From Triplophysa rosa (taxonomy: Eukaryota; Chordata; Actinopteri; Cypriniformes; Nemacheilidae), in the NCBI RefSeq assembly GCF_024868665.1, contig NC_079895.1, positions 3,622,154 through 3,686,153 of the forward strand: a stretch of DNA of 64,000 nt, given 5' to 3'. The position numbers and the translations under genes are program-made. The first letter of the stretch is position 1. Every line of letters starts with the position of its first letter. This document shows positions 25,811-37,762 of the stretch, in pieces. The notes under the pieces are model-generated. The model was not told where the DNA came from, ran no database searches, and was given only the letters and a program-made list of their open reading frames with translations.

Positions 25811-27486
25811 AACTCTTCTGTTTGGAAACAAAAACAAAATATAGTTTCAAATGGCCTGCACTATCACCATGGCGACATTTAGGAATAACTTGTGAAAAGA
25901 TTACATGTATTTTTTTTTACACAGGAGACGCCATCTTTTTTTCTGTCTAAGCATAAGGATATAAAAGTTCCTTTTATTCTGTCCTTCATTTGGTCCTTCG
26001 GGATGGTCGAGTCCGTAGGTGTGATCACTGAATGTTCTTTGGCCATTGAGGTTTAGAGGTTCGTCAATAAATCCTTTGGTGTCTTCAAAATTAGTGGAAG
26101 TAAACAGTCTGTGGAAGTAAAAACAAAATCTTAGTTTAAAAGATGTAAGCGAATTGAATAAAAACACTTAAAATAGGCCTTGCATGTCAAAATCTTTAAC
26201 CATGAAACATTAGGCTTTGCCCGTGGTTAAACACACAGATTTAGTTTAAAATGTGTAGAAATGGGAAGCTATTAATGATCCCATTATTTAATTCTGAGTG
26301 GGAGCACATGCTTGCACAGGAAAAGGCTTGGTTCAAACATCTTACACAAATCCCTGGGAGGAATTACGTCACTGGAAAATAACTGCGTTTTAAATAAGGT
26401 CATATGGTTGGAAATTCAAAGCCGTACACCTGTCTGTCTTCTTATTTTTCAGTAGCACAGATTTCTTTAGCCAAATAAGTTAAAAGAACATAAAAAACAC
26501 ACGGTTCTGGCTATAGCATAAAGGACACCACCTGTCCCACAGCTTTACTGTATCCAACCATTTAATATCAGTAAATGCAAAACACCAATAAAACTCTCAT
26601 ACTGCATTCTCATAACTTTTTGTTTCAATCTATTTTGGAAATCATTTACTGATTATTTGAAGAGGCCTATACCGTACGCTAGACCGAGGCAGGTTCAGTT
26701 GACAAGCTCTGTTCTGATATACCACAGATTTGGACTTTATACCGTTTGGTCCAGGAAGAGGTTTTTATCTAAGACATAAAATATTAGTGTTAATTCAGTC
26801 ATATTAATAAATACTCACATTTAGGCGGAAAACTTGCAATTAAAGATGTTTCAGTGGTTTCTTTGCAGTTATTTCACAAGCATAAATATGGTTTAGGTGG
26901 TAGCTTACCAAAAGGGCAGGGTTTTCATGAACGTTTTTAGAAAATCCTCTTAACAACTTTCAATATAGAAATCGTCAGCTGAAGTTCTGCATGTTTTGTT
27001 GCCTAATATTTACGAATGTACAGTCGAATTGCAAAGACACAATAAATGAACCATTTAAGAAGATAGTTTGTATTTTTATAACCATATTAAATCTGTGCGG
27101 ATATACTATTTTCAGATTTTTTTCCTGTGGCTCACGAGAGGGAAAATGTTCCACTCTGAATATAAATGACCCGTGAGCTTCTCACGCTCGGGTCGTAATT
27201 CATTTCAGAAGACCTGGGGACTGCTGACACACAGTAAATGTTAATGTTTGTTTGTACTGGATAATAGTCGGAAATGTTTTACCCAGCCTGACATTAACTT
27301 TAAAAGAAAAAAATGAGAATTTTATTTCTTGTTAATGCTACGGAACATGCAGCACAAAAGATGTTCATGGTATTTGGACAATGTTTTGCTTTTTGACAAT
27401 TCTATCAGAGAATTTGTAAAATTATAGTGATGCACATTCATTTACTTAATCTATTATTTCCTTTTAATCTACAGTGAGTGTTTTGT

Positions 27487-27504
27487 TTTATTGAAGATTT
27501 TATT
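27487..27504 (-). terminator. candidate twist2 poly(A) signals
   Basis: Two AATAAA hexamers on the minus strand (27487-27492 and 27499-27504) lie about 600 nt after the twist2 stop. Mammalian Twist2 has a second, non-coding exon, so the real 3' end may be elsewhere. Confidence 0.35.
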
Positions 27505-27660
27505 TCACTGTATTCAGAATATGAATACACATCATTTAAAATGTGAAATCCTCCTGATATCCTCCTGCATTTTTCTCGACTTTAGTCACAAACATTAACT
27601 TTTCTGTTAATGTTTGTGACACCATATGTACAACCAATTTCTGATACAAAATATTTGGGG

Positions 27661-27712
27661 GTGTGGCATTATAACAATAATAACAGTAATAATAATAATA
27701 ATTATAAATATT
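27661..27712. repeat. interrupted (ATA)n/(TAA)n microsatellite
   Basis: The run aataataacagtaataataataataatt is a degenerate trinucleotide repeat in the probable twist2 3' region. Confidence 0.8.
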
Positions 27713-28096
27713 GACTGCATACAAAAAATAGTATATTAAGAAAAGTTTTGGACTGTTGTTTGGCCTATTCTTTTAAATATCAAACACTATAATGATCAAA
27801 TAAAATGTGTTCTCTATGTACGTAGTAAATACTTTTTCATTCTTGTTTTATAGTATTATACATTATTATACTTAAAAATCCTGGATGTAGTACAGGATGC
27901 AGTGCTGCATTCCAGTGAACTGAACTGTCAGCCTCAGTGGTCCTCAAGGTCAATCAGAATTTCGTTTAAAGCAAGTTACTACTGTAACATATCCACAAAG
28001 AGCTATAGCTCGACAAAGCAACGTTGAAACACGTCTTTTGCCCAAACAGCCATCACTCTACCCACCCGTTTGGCATCGTATGTCCGGCTCTCGCTG

Positions 28097-28585
28097 CTAG
28101 TGGGTAGCAGACATAGACCACGCGCCCTCCATCCTCCACACCGAGAACGCGTAACTGAGTCTCTCGTGCGCGACGTAGCTACAGCTCGACATCTTGTTGT
28201 CCATCTCGTCGCTCTGCAGCACCTGACAGAGGAAATCAATGTACCTGGAGGCGAGCTTGAGCGTCTGTATCTTGCTGAGTTTATCCGAGGGGAGCGTGGG
28301 GATGATTTTGCGCAAAGACGAGAAGGCTTCGTTGAGCGACTGAGTCCTTTGCCGTTCCCGGACGTTGGCGAGCACTCTCTGGTTCTGCAGCTCCTCGTAG
28401 GACTGAGTGCTGCTCGGACTAGGTTTTTTGTTCCGTTTGGATACTGAATTGGGACTGCTGCTGTCCGACTTTTTACTGTGTCTCCTTCTCTTCCCAAACC
28501 TTTTCTGCTGCTGTCTGTCCAGCTCCTCCTCGCTGGTCACCAGGCTATCCACTGGGGAGACGGGAGAACTGGAGCTCTCTTCCAT
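28097..28585 (-). CDS. twist2: Twist2, bHLH transcription factor (complete, 162 aa)
   Basis: Twist proteins bind E-boxes as homodimers or as heterodimers with E proteins and control mesoderm, mesenchyme and osteoblast fate. Visible parts: an acidic/Ser start ([20 protein letters not shown]); basic clusters KRRRHSKK (32-39) and KRNKK (50-54) as nuclear signals; the bHLH at about 70-121 with basic region [16 protein letters not shown]; and the C-terminal Twist box at about 139-159 ([20 protein letters not shown]). The start at 28585 was chosen because [14 protein letters not shown] is the known Twist2 N-terminus. An in-frame ATG at 28669 would add 28 residues without family similarity. Absence of the glycine-rich tract, SDEMDNKM rather than SDELDSKM, and linkage to hdac4 favour Twist2 over Twist1. 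The coding region is intronless, as in the family. Confidence 0.92.
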   Translation of the reverse strand: MEESSSSPVSPVDSLVTSEEELDRQQQKRFGKRRRHSKKSDSSSPNSVSKRNKKPSPSSTQSYEELQNQRVLANVRERQRTQSLNEAFSSLRKIIPTLPSDKLSKIQTLKLASRYIDFLCQVLQSDEMDNKMSSCSYVAHERLSYAFSVWRMEGAWSMSATH

Positions 28586-28875
28586 TTCTTGTTTAAAGAA
28601 ATGCAAGTATAGAGGAAACGCGTTCTCCACCTTCGAATCCGTGGTTGGAAAGTTAAATCCGACGGGCAAGAAAGAGTTTACTTTGTTTGCGTTTCGTCCT
28701 CCTGAAGTCCTGCGCTGTTCTGTCTCGTTTTAGACTGCGACTCTGCTTCCAAAACACGAGCTTGGCACAGTTTTCCTCCCGCAGGAAGTTTTTTCCAAAT
28801 TTTTTGGGAAACTTTAAGCTAGTCCCTGATGCTAAATACTAGTCTGGATGGAGGGGGAGGAAGCGCTGAACTATG

Positions 28876-28880
28876 ATTGG
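28876..28880 (-). promoter_or_regulatory. CCAAT box upstream of twist2
   Basis: CCAAT on the minus strand (plus-strand atgattggttg) lies 291 bp upstream of the twist2 start codon. A TTAAAG word nearer the gene (about 28813-28818) could serve as a weak TATA box if this CCAAT box is functional. Confidence 0.35.
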
Positions 28881-28956
28881 TTGACTAATAAACAGGGAGG
28901 ACCAGTTTTAAGTTACACTGCACCTCTCCGCTAGCTGTCATTCAAATTATGCACCA

Positions 28957-28964
28957 CTTTTATA
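28957..28964 (-). promoter_or_regulatory. candidate twist2 TATA box
   Basis: TATAAAAG on the minus strand would give a transcription start near 28930 and a 5' UTR of about 345 nt, reasonable for a Twist gene. The alternative promoter arrangement is given under the CCAAT box. Confidence 0.45.
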
Positions 28965-29205
28965 TTAATACTCTTACATTGAGGTTTCAGACAAGGTTTT
29001 AATTTTCTGTCTCTTCTGTTTTGTATTAGGGACAATTATGACAATAAATGCTTTAAGAAAATATTATGATAAAAAATGTGTAATATGCATTTTTTAATTC
29101 AGCTCACGTTTAGCTCGTATAATGAATAATGCTGAGATACACAAACTGCATTATTTAAATGAATTAAAAAAGATATTAAGATAATAATAAATATAAATAT
29201 AAAAC

Positions 29206-29221
29206 TATATATATATATATA
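29206..29221. repeat. (AT)n microsatellite
   Basis: About eight AT units end an A/T-rich stretch. Confidence 0.8.
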
Positions 29222-32200
29222 AGTCTTTGCGTCTTAAACTGGAAAGTGATATTTTACGTGTTTCTGTGGATGTCACAAAATAACCTAAAAATGAGTCTAA
29301 ACGCATGACGTCATGTATTTCTATGCCTTGCATCGCGCACGTGGCTCCTATATTAAATGCTTTGAAAGTGCCGCAGTTGGGTCTGTTTTTGAGAATGAGT
29401 TATGTTATGGGACAGACCGGGACTTGTTGTCACACTTTTTTTACCTATGGAAATATTTCTCATCGTAGGTTTATTTTTGTAGGTCAAATTCTGTGTAAGC
29501 GGCTGTCTTGGCTACAACAAAAAAACGAGCATTAAACGTTTCCGCAATTATTTCTCAGCAGTGAAAATTCCTGTAGGTACATTGAACACACGTTAATGTT
29601 TTAGAGACAACTTTCTGCAACTGCGATTGACCAAAAAAGCATATTGTATACTTTTCAACAAAATTTCAAACCATTCAACACAATGCAATGAAACAGCCCA
29701 TAAGAAATATTGACAATTTCTATGACTAATTAAAATCAATACGTTAATTTTGCTGTATAAAAGAAGAATATAAAAACCTCAAATAAACTGTGATGACCTG
29801 CTTTAACCTAACATTGATCAAATCTACCTTTGTCCTGACAGCATTAACCATCTGGTTTTATTGTTTTAACTTTATTGCCGAAGCTAATATGATACATGTT
29901 GGAATTTATGTTTGGTGCTTAAAATTCACAAAAATGAATGAATATAGTTTTGAACTAGGTGTTTGCAACTAACATGCTTGCAAGAGAAAAGAAACAATTT
30001 TGCAATTGGACTTTTGATTAAAAACCCAGTAGTTTAATATACTGTAGATCACCGTTATGCTTTAAAATGATGCAACAATGGCCTTTTTGCTAGCAGGGTT
30101 TTCAAAGCTGTACATTTTGTAAATTCGGTTATTGTCATTTGAAACTTAACATGCAAGTTAACATGTAAGTGCCGCTTTAAACTTGCACTCTTTTTATTTC
30201 CAACATTTGTTCATGGCCTTTTGACCTGCGTGATACCCATCATAGTGTCTTTAATTCAGATGGCACAAAATGTGTCTCGCCTCTTTTTGGTGTGGCGCAC
30301 AGTAGATGAATCTCTGTGCAGTCGTTTCTTCGCGGTATCCTTTCAAGTCAGATGAAAGATCTCTCCCTATTGTTTTCCAGAATAAGTCCAAGGTTTCACA
30401 ATACCCTAAACACATGTACAAGTCAGCCTGTTGTGAAGAACTATTGGCAAAGCTTTAGAGGCTTTCTCGCTTACACGTCCATTCGAATGGCTGGCCTGGA
30501 CTGTCTCTTTGAATAAGACAATAATAATGCATGTCAGATTTCTTTTACCATTGTCCAGTGTTCAAAAGAGACTTTGGGATGTTTTGTATAAGGCTGCAGT
30601 TTGGTCAGATTTGTAAGGTTTTCAATAGTAAATTATGCCTTATTTCACAGAGGAGATTTGTTTCCCTTTGATTTATGTATGTGATCCACATGTGAACGGG
30701 TGACTGACACCTGGTACGAGTCCAGCAGGAATAGCCTTGAGGATGCTCTGATGATCTTGATGTCCGTTTTGATTACACGTGGACATTCAGAATGGCTTTC
30801 AATACAGGATGTGTTATGGATTCGGCTCTTCAAGATAATGAAGTATGGCTGCTTCCTCATCAAAGATTATAATTTTGCACGCTACAACATCTCTAAAAAC
30901 AAAAACACAGAAAGCTGTCGGATGTGTCTTTCTGGTTTTTGATCTTCCTTTGTTTATATGAATGGTGTAAAAAACTACATGCCACACGAATATCCCAATA
31001 TACATCCACATGTAAGCGCAAGTGTATTAGTGTGTCTGAATAATTTTAAAAAGCTTAAAAGAACGCAGGGGCAGGTGATTTTGGCGAGAATGAATTTCAC
31101 CCCGACTGTAATTCATAGTGAAAGGATAAGAGAGACGTTGACATGTACCCGACTTTGAAGACTGTTTCCCCGTGGCCTGACCCGTTCCATCAATGCTTCT
31201 ACTCTAGATAGACTCCATATGGCCCAGCATCACAGCGGAGTCTCTGCGGACCATAAGCTCTTCACAGGTGTATATATATACAGTATGTTCCATAATACCG
31301 AACACATTTCTGCAAAGGCCCCAGGTATGGTACCATCTGAAGCAGCAGACATGTTCTGGAGATGACCCACATCAGATCAAAGATGTGGTGGACTGTTTTT
31401 CACTCCGATAAGCTGACATGTTAATATCTCTTCGACACATCCAAATCAGCTCCACATGGTCCGGAGCTTTTTAATAAGGTCTTTTCTGCACATCAACCTG
31501 CAGATGTTTGCAGCGGCTGATTCTAAAACAAATAAGGCAAAAAGCACACAGAAGACAACCTTTTGTTTTTTATCGTAAGATGAACCCAATATATTTAAGC
31601 GTTTCCTCTGTTCTGTTATGGCACACATCACTCACAATGTCTATACATCCGTCTGTGTGAGCCAACGTAGTGAGAATGTATGTAGTGCCAAGATGAACAA
31701 AAGATGCCCTGCTGGGGGTGTAACACGTCCAGCTGTTTTCCATTGATATCAGTTCAGACTCTTTTAGTCTTAAAATTATTGTGGTTGCTACTAGAAATCA
31801 CACAGCACTTATTGGTGTCCTGGCCCTCAATGACAATCATAAAACATCATCTCTGAGTTGATTGTCGCAGAAGGCAGTTTGGTGTTTTTCTATACGCCAC
31901 ACATGATTCCCTTTATCTTTTCAGCAAGTAGCTGAAGATCAACAGATGCCTTGTTCTTCACTCTGTGGATATGCTGTGAAGCTGGCATGCCTTGGTGAGC
32001 TATAGTGCAAACATGTTCGGGTAAACACTGGTGTATAACCTGCTCATTGGCGAGTCATGAATTGTGTGCAAGTATACAGTATCCCTGAGCCCTGAGATGT
32101 CAATTTTGTATTTCTATGTTGAAAATACATTGAGTTGAACACTCTTAAGTCACATTTGATGCATAAATGTTACGGGTTGGATTACAATGGTCATAACAAG

Positions 32201-32408
32201 TGGCAGTCATTTTTAGGAAATGTAGCACAAGGCACACTGTCCCAAAAATAAATGAATAAAATAAATAAACATTTCACGATGCATAAACACATCTATAGTT
32301 AAAGGGAACTGACTTCATGCATCCAGCAAAACGCCCGCTAAAAGTCATTGCAAAAATGGCTAAATAAAGTTAGTTATGAAAAATGGTCCAACAAGCAAAT
32401 TTGCATTT

Positions 32409-32460
32409 GTTACATTTATACATTTGGCAGATGCTTTTATCCAAAGCACCTTAAAGTGCA
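32409..32460 (-). repeat. 3' tail of a fish LINE/SINE family
   Basis: TTACATTTATACATTTGGCAG followed by ATGCTTTTATCCAAAGC is the reverse complement of a very common teleost retroposon tail (GCTTTGGATAAAAGC...AAATGTAA). A plus-strand relative occurs at 48675-48729. Confidence 0.7.
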
Positions 32461-34939
32461 TTAATTCTAAATATTTCTTATCCTAATGTGTGTTCCTTGG
32501 AGTTTAGACTCAATCCAAAGACCTTTGTGCCGCTAATGCAACGCTCAACCAAATGGGCAACTTGATTTATAATTTATGTAATGCGCTTCCATGTATTTCT
32601 AAAAGTGGCTAAAAGAGTTCTAAAAGTGACGTTTGTATATTTATTCATCTGCATATTATTGTATTGTTTACCAACGATGCTTAATTAAATACTGGCCACA
32701 GAATTATAGATATTTAAAATACCCACACCTGATCCCCAGTTCAAGAATGTTTAATATACTCCCCATTAAATGTAAACTGTTTCTTATACGAGAGTGAACG
32801 CTGCAGCCCCGCGGCATTAGCTCGCACTCCAAAGCAGTTTGGTTGCTCATTCATCCATATGACTACATTTTCAAGGAACCCCAGTGACAAGGTGTTTCTA
32901 AAATTGCATTAGAGGTCCTTCATAAATGTTTCATTAGAGAGTGTGTAGCAGCTTGAAGCATTTAGGTTTGTTTTAATATGATGCAGGTTTTTTCTGTCTC
33001 AGCACAGGTTCTCTGCCGTGGCCTCGGTCCGGGGTGTCTGGTGCTCGAGACCGCTGCTGGCTTTGATTTCAGCTGAGGAAAACCAAATGAAGCAAAGCAC
33101 GTCCATCAAACGTAACAGCCGGGACTCTGACAGGCGAGCGCTGCTTTGTTTTAGTAGCTGCTTTCGAAAATAGCTTTGTATTCGCTATGTGACAAGATGC
33201 GTGTGTTGTTGCATGCACGTGTTTTTTATAAAGATGCAGAATTCCAGAGTAAACAAGACTTCATGTCCATCTCAAAGACATTTCTGACAACTTTGATCCA
33301 TCCCAAGACTTGATCTGTATCTCACGGTTTGTTTCTACAGAAGACGTTTCTGCCAGAAGATGTGCATTCTTCAGACCATAAAATAGATTGTAAGCACATT
33401 GTAATAGACTTCATATTTAATACTGATTGGAATAGCAGTTGTGCTAAAACTTCTGCTTCACCCCAACAAACACACACAAACAGTGCCGATGAATGGGAGG
33501 TGCAGTTGTGATGTTGGTGCTAAGGTTAGCCTCAGGTTCACAGGGGTGTGTGGGCACAGGTGGCCGGTCTAAAGGCTCTGAACTTGGGCAAACATGGTCT
33601 GTTTGCACTGTTGATTAGTCTGAGTGAAAAGTCTGAGTGATTATTGATGTAAACACGAGAAGGACATTCACAGTAAACTGACATTTCTTTCAGCTTCTTC
33701 ACTTCTTATACACTTAAGTAACTTTTTGATGAGTTACATGCAAATACAAAGAATCAACAAAAAGCAATGACCAAAGCAATCAATAACACAAGCATGTGTA
33801 GGCTTGTTACTGTGTTATGTACTGATTTTCTGGATTATAAAGGAATGTACAATCCCTTTACAGATGTCAGCTGTGATGTTTACTAATGCAACATCCACAT
33901 AGCCAAGTTTTCTGTTCTTTATTAATGACATATTTTCACCATGTGTTTGCACACAGATGACATTTCACTCAACACACACATACAAATAGTAACAATCCAT
34001 TATTGTTATTTAAACACATCATGTATATTATACCTATTTAATCGTGGTCGCCAAACCGAGTCTGATTTCTCTACTAGCATGTTTTTTTTATTCCTTGCCA
34101 CAGTCCTCTTAGTTTATTCACAAGGTGCTATAAATATTTTTGCTTTTTTTTTTTGGTATTGAAAGATGCACTTTTAAACATCAAGAGTTTAGTTCAAAAT
34201 GTTTAAGTTAAATCAAGCTTTACAAGTCACTTATATTTAAATTATATTAAACTGATGAAATTATATTTCGTATAACTTAAAAAAAAATGTAATTGTTTAA
34301 ATTATTTTGAGCAAAATAACGAAAACAAACATGTTAACATGATTTACTGTGCACATTATTTTTACAGTTTGCTATAAAATTTCATTGAATTAATTGATTT
34401 TCCATTAATTCGTTGAATTAATTTATAAACAAATTACAATTCGTTTTGTGGCCCACAATACTGTATAAACACAGGCTAGAACACTTGGGAATGTTCCACT
34501 GATTTGCTGAAAGCTCTCTGCGTAAAAATAATGCTGTGATTTCAATTGAGCAAGAATGGCTGACATTTCCTAAATGTTTTTCGGGAAAAATGCGTATCTC
34601 CCCACTTGCCAGATCTCGTGTCACTATCTTGGTGTGTGTATGGGCCGAGGCCTTGAGAGGCCCACGCTAATGAGCAAAGCAGGTGGGTCATTTAAAATGT
34701 GTTCCACAGCTATCTAAAATCTGCAGAGGGACCCTGGTGTACATGCACATGTAGATCAATTACTCAAGCATTGTAGTATATCTGAAGAGTGCTGTGTGAA
34801 TGAACATTCCTTCTGCATTGTGTAAACAGATCCTGAGCTCAGTGTGTGTTGGTGTCCTCAAAGATTTCCAGAGTTTCTATTCAGTGGATGGTTTTTATTA
34901 CTGTAACATGGATGAAAGTAATTCCTTGAACACAGACAC

Positions 34940-35020
34940 TTTTGAAAATGGATATTTATTCGATTCTATTGCACGCCTGTTGTCAGAGGAAGTGATGTCA
35001 TGATGTTTAGGGAAGAATTA
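34940..35020 (+). repeat. 81-bp direct duplication, unit 1
   Basis: The segment from TTTTGAAAATGGATATTTAT through GATGTTTAGGGAAGAATTA recurs at 36100-36180 with only a few substitutions. The core GCACGCCTGTTGTCAGAGGA and the following AGTGATGTCATGATGTTT are identical. Flanks are unrelated. Confidence 0.9.
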
Positions 35021-36099
35021 TGCACAATAAACACACCTGCCAGGAGGACACTTCACCCCTCCTCACACAAGTGTGACGATCAACTAAGGCTGGATGCCGA
35101 GACAACAAACAAACCCCACAGCAAAAATAAACAAGGCCGAACATCATGAAGTTGCCAGGATACTGGCGTTTATTGGGCTCCTGTGATTTTTGTTCGGTTT
35201 CATTGCTGAAATAAAGCAATAGTCCTGCATGCATGTTACACTGAACATTTCTGAGCACTAAGCTATTCATTCAAGTAAAGGGTTTCCTCTATTTTCCAAA
35301 CACTGCTTTGTATGTATATATTCGCAACAAAAGGTACCATACTGTACTTCTATACCATACAGCCCAGCACAGAACCTTTAAGAAACTTATTTTAAAGAGT
35401 GTAGCTCCTCCTCAAAACGTTTTAAAACTGAAATGTGTCATTTCTGAAATGCTAGTATCACCAAATAAAATGTAAAAAATATTTCACGTTTTCATAAAGG
35501 TTTTACGAAACACCATCTTTGTCTGCACAACAGACCTGCAGAAACTTTAGTTCAGTTCTTGTTGTTCATATGCCTAAAGAAATATTTGGATAAAATATGG
35601 ATGGTTTTACACTTTTTTTATGAAATCAACGTACAAATAGCTTATGATGTCTAAATATTGCGCTGAAATTTGAGAACGTATTAAAAATGAAAAGAACATC
35701 TAACCACTAGAGGGAGACGACAGCGAAACCGCATTGCATCCTCATGTACTAATGAAAATACTAAAGTCCACCAGTCAATGTTGGACTCGTTTCTGAGAAA
35801 ATGTGAAATGTTTTAAAGAAAAAATTATAAGTAAAGGTCAAGCGAATTGCCCTTCCCACAGTAGCTAAGTAAAATCAACAGCAAGTCTGTAAATGCTGTC
35901 TTGGATTTAGGATATTTCCTGCACCTCAATCCTACAAATAACGTCTGGATTTAATCTAGCATTTAACGTATTTTGTACATGAATGTTCCTAAAGATTTAT
36001 CCCATGCAGCATAAAGGCTAAAATGCAACTTAATTTTATACATTTAAAAGTCAAAACTTGCTGCCTCGTTTCTTTACGGAGCCCATGGCCAGAAAAAGG

Positions 36100-36180
36100 T
36101 TTTGAAGATGGATATTTATTCTATTCTATTGCACGCCTGTTGTCAGAGGAAGTGATGTCATGATGTTTGGGGAAGTATTA
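36100..36180 (+). repeat. 81-bp direct duplication, unit 2
   Basis: This is the second copy of the 34940-35020 unit, 1,160 bp downstream in the same orientation. It differs at about four positions (for example GAAGATGG for GAAAATGG and CTATT for CGATT). Confidence 0.9.
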
Positions 36181-36199
36181 AAAAGGTTAAAGACTCCTG

Positions 36200-36290
36200 A
36201 GTCACTACAACGTTGCCGTGTATTTTTGCGTACGCACACTCCACGATCAAATCTGTGCGTACGCACGTTTTATAAACGAAGCCCTTGAAC
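36200..36290. mobile_element. transposon-end-like segment with paired TGCGTACGCA
   Basis: The perfect palindrome TGCGTACGCA occurs at 36227-36236 and 36256-36265. The second is followed by CGTTTTATAAACGAAGCCC. Similar 'tgcgtacgcac ... ttataaa' words are typical of teleost DNA-transposon ends. The rest of the element was not delimited. Confidence 0.4.
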
Positions 36291-37192
36291 TCAACATTGG
36301 TCTGACAGCAAGGAGCATTAAAACACAGGTCTTCTGGGGCACACAACATTTCATAAAAAGGGAAACTCTGACTGTATGCGCTGTAATTGAAGCCGCTGGT
36401 ATTGCGTTGTGTTATGGAGATGGATGGCCGGAGCTCATACAGGGAGTCGTCACACACACCTGTTGCATCCTCCAGAGATGAAGCTCGGGCTCTGGTATGA
36501 ACATCGCCCTGGATGAAGTCAGCCAAATGCATAAATGAAGTCAGTACCAATCTCCAAAGACTCTTACTGCAACACTCATGCTTTAAAAATGTATTGAACT
36601 TAAGGCTGTGAAGTCAAATAGTGACGTAGCTCTGGCTGTATAAAGTGGTATAGAGGATTTGTGTTATATCAGAATTCAGTTTATAAATTACAACTGCACA
36701 GGACCACCCCTTAGCAACTGTAACCAGCTGGTCAGATTGTCCATAAGTGTATTGGGGCTGAAATCTGTCAGATAGATTATGATTATAATTAGCATTGCCA
36801 TAGCACACAATGTTCTACTTTAATTATATCCACCGGGAGACATTAGCAGTCGATAAATTGCACTCGCACATGACAGAGAGACTTATTTCACACACCTTAC
36901 CTGAAAAGTAACTGCGTTCTGGATAGGTTACCCCTGCTAGATTTTTCTCATACTTAAAGAATCTGTTGTGCTCGTCTTGCATGCGTTCTCTTGCTTCTAC
37001 AGCTTGAATATCCAACCCGGTCTCATGAATTGCATATAAATAACACGCTGTTGCATTATCGTGAAATGCGTATACGCCAAAGTTCGATTTTGCTTGCATA
37101 TGATACGCCAATGTTCGCAAAGAGAAATGTACACACGCTTGCATTTGAACATGAAAATGTAGCCCTTGAACAATATACACTTTAAAACACGT

Positions 37193-37198
37193 TTTATT
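37193..37198 (-). terminator. candidate poly(A) signal of the Fer-type bHLH gene
   Basis: AATAAA on the minus strand lies about 530 nt after the predicted stop of the gene whose last exon ends at 37725. Its use is an inference. Confidence 0.3.
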
Positions 37199-37724
37199 TT
37201 ATTTCTTTCAAAACAGTAAAAAGGTCAGGAGTAATCTTTTTAAAATATGCATTAAATAAGCATACACTTCGATCACGCATACAACGTAAAAACAAATAAA
37301 TTAAATGAGTTAGTCAAAGTTATACCTAAGTTTAACAGCGACATAAATAAAGGTTAAGTAAAACTTGAATGCGCGCCTGCCAGGCACTTTGCCAGTCTCC
37401 ACCCTTTCGATTTGCTCTCAAGAGCGAAACACATGGAAAAAATCCGAGCTTTTGCCATTCTCTCATGGCGCACACAGGGACAAGTGCATGTCATTGTCCT
37501 GATGAGGCTTCATTCACCACACACAACAAGCGTCTGGATGAGCAAAAGACGGCCTGATTCTACAAGCCACAACAAATTAGAATATAAAAAGTGTCATGAG
37601 TGCCAGGAGAGCAAGACACGGTGAGAAGTCTGCAGATGCTGAAGAGCCGTGTGCCATGGTACCATTGAAGAGGAGCGTGAGAAAGACGAGAGCGCAGCAT
37701 CTCTCCTCCAGCTTCAGAGCGCAG

Positions 37725-37762
37725 TTAATCCCACTTTATCCAAGAGAGCCGAGCTGTCAGAT
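37725..37762 (-). CDS. Ptf1a/Fer-type bHLH gene, terminal coding exon
   Basis: Read on the minus strand, an acceptor (aactccag) is followed by 38 coding bases. Two bases complete the Asp codon begun in exon 1 (G|AT), then LTARLSWIKWD is followed by TAA. Phase matches the exon-1 donor exactly, and the join gives NTSDLTARLSWIKWD at the C-terminus, with two Trp in a short hydrophobic motif. The exon is far too short to be seen as an ORF. It rests on splice sites, phase, and a C-terminal peptide like those I recall from Ptf1a/Fer-type bHLH proteins. Read without splicing, exon 1 would run into an implausible tail ([12 protein letters not shown]...). Confidence 0.85.

Larger units (their letters stand above)
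16716..27486. other. intergenic region between hdac4 and twist2
   Basis: No exon is supported here. It contains an inverted LINE-tail pair (18430-18540), a DNA element (19531-19931), a TACCATGG-rich repeat (23728-23840), a (TA)n run (25787-25810) and other short repeats. Stretches that look non-repetitive, including about 18.70-19.25 kb, 20.0-20.4 kb and 24.15-24.6 kb, could be regulatory, but nothing in a single sequence proves it. Confidence 0.7.
28965..37192. other. intergenic region between twist2 and the Fer-type bHLH gene
   Basis: No exon can be supported. It contains an (AT)n run (29206-29221), a LINE/SINE tail (32409-32460), an 81-bp direct duplication (34940-35020 and 36100-36180) and a transposon-like segment with two TGCGTACGCA palindromes (about 36.2 kb). 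The rest is AT-rich with no recognisable content. Confidence 0.7.

Noticed and set aside
28003..28497. Arg/Ser-rich minus-strand ORF overlapping twist2, and plus-strand ORFs at 28070-28447 and 28407-28733
   Set aside because: They are other-frame shadows of the twist2 coding sequence with no domain of their own.
28097..28585. Assignment of the Twist gene to twist1
   Set aside because: The N-terminus [28 protein letters not shown], the lack of a Gly-rich tract and linkage to hdac4 favour twist2. A twist1 copy cannot be fully excluded without a tree.
36158..36550. 130-aa minus-strand ORF
   Set aside because: It overlaps the repeat carrying TGCGTACGCA and the second 81-bp unit and has no recognisable domain.
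36901..37002. Exon-like segment on the minus strand (AVEARERMQDEHNRFFKYEK...) with a good donor
   Set aside because: The presumed acceptor has no pyrimidine tract, no family was recognised, and nearby sequence (cccggtctcatgaattgca, tgcgtacgcac) looks transposon-derived. It may be a degraded transposon ORF.
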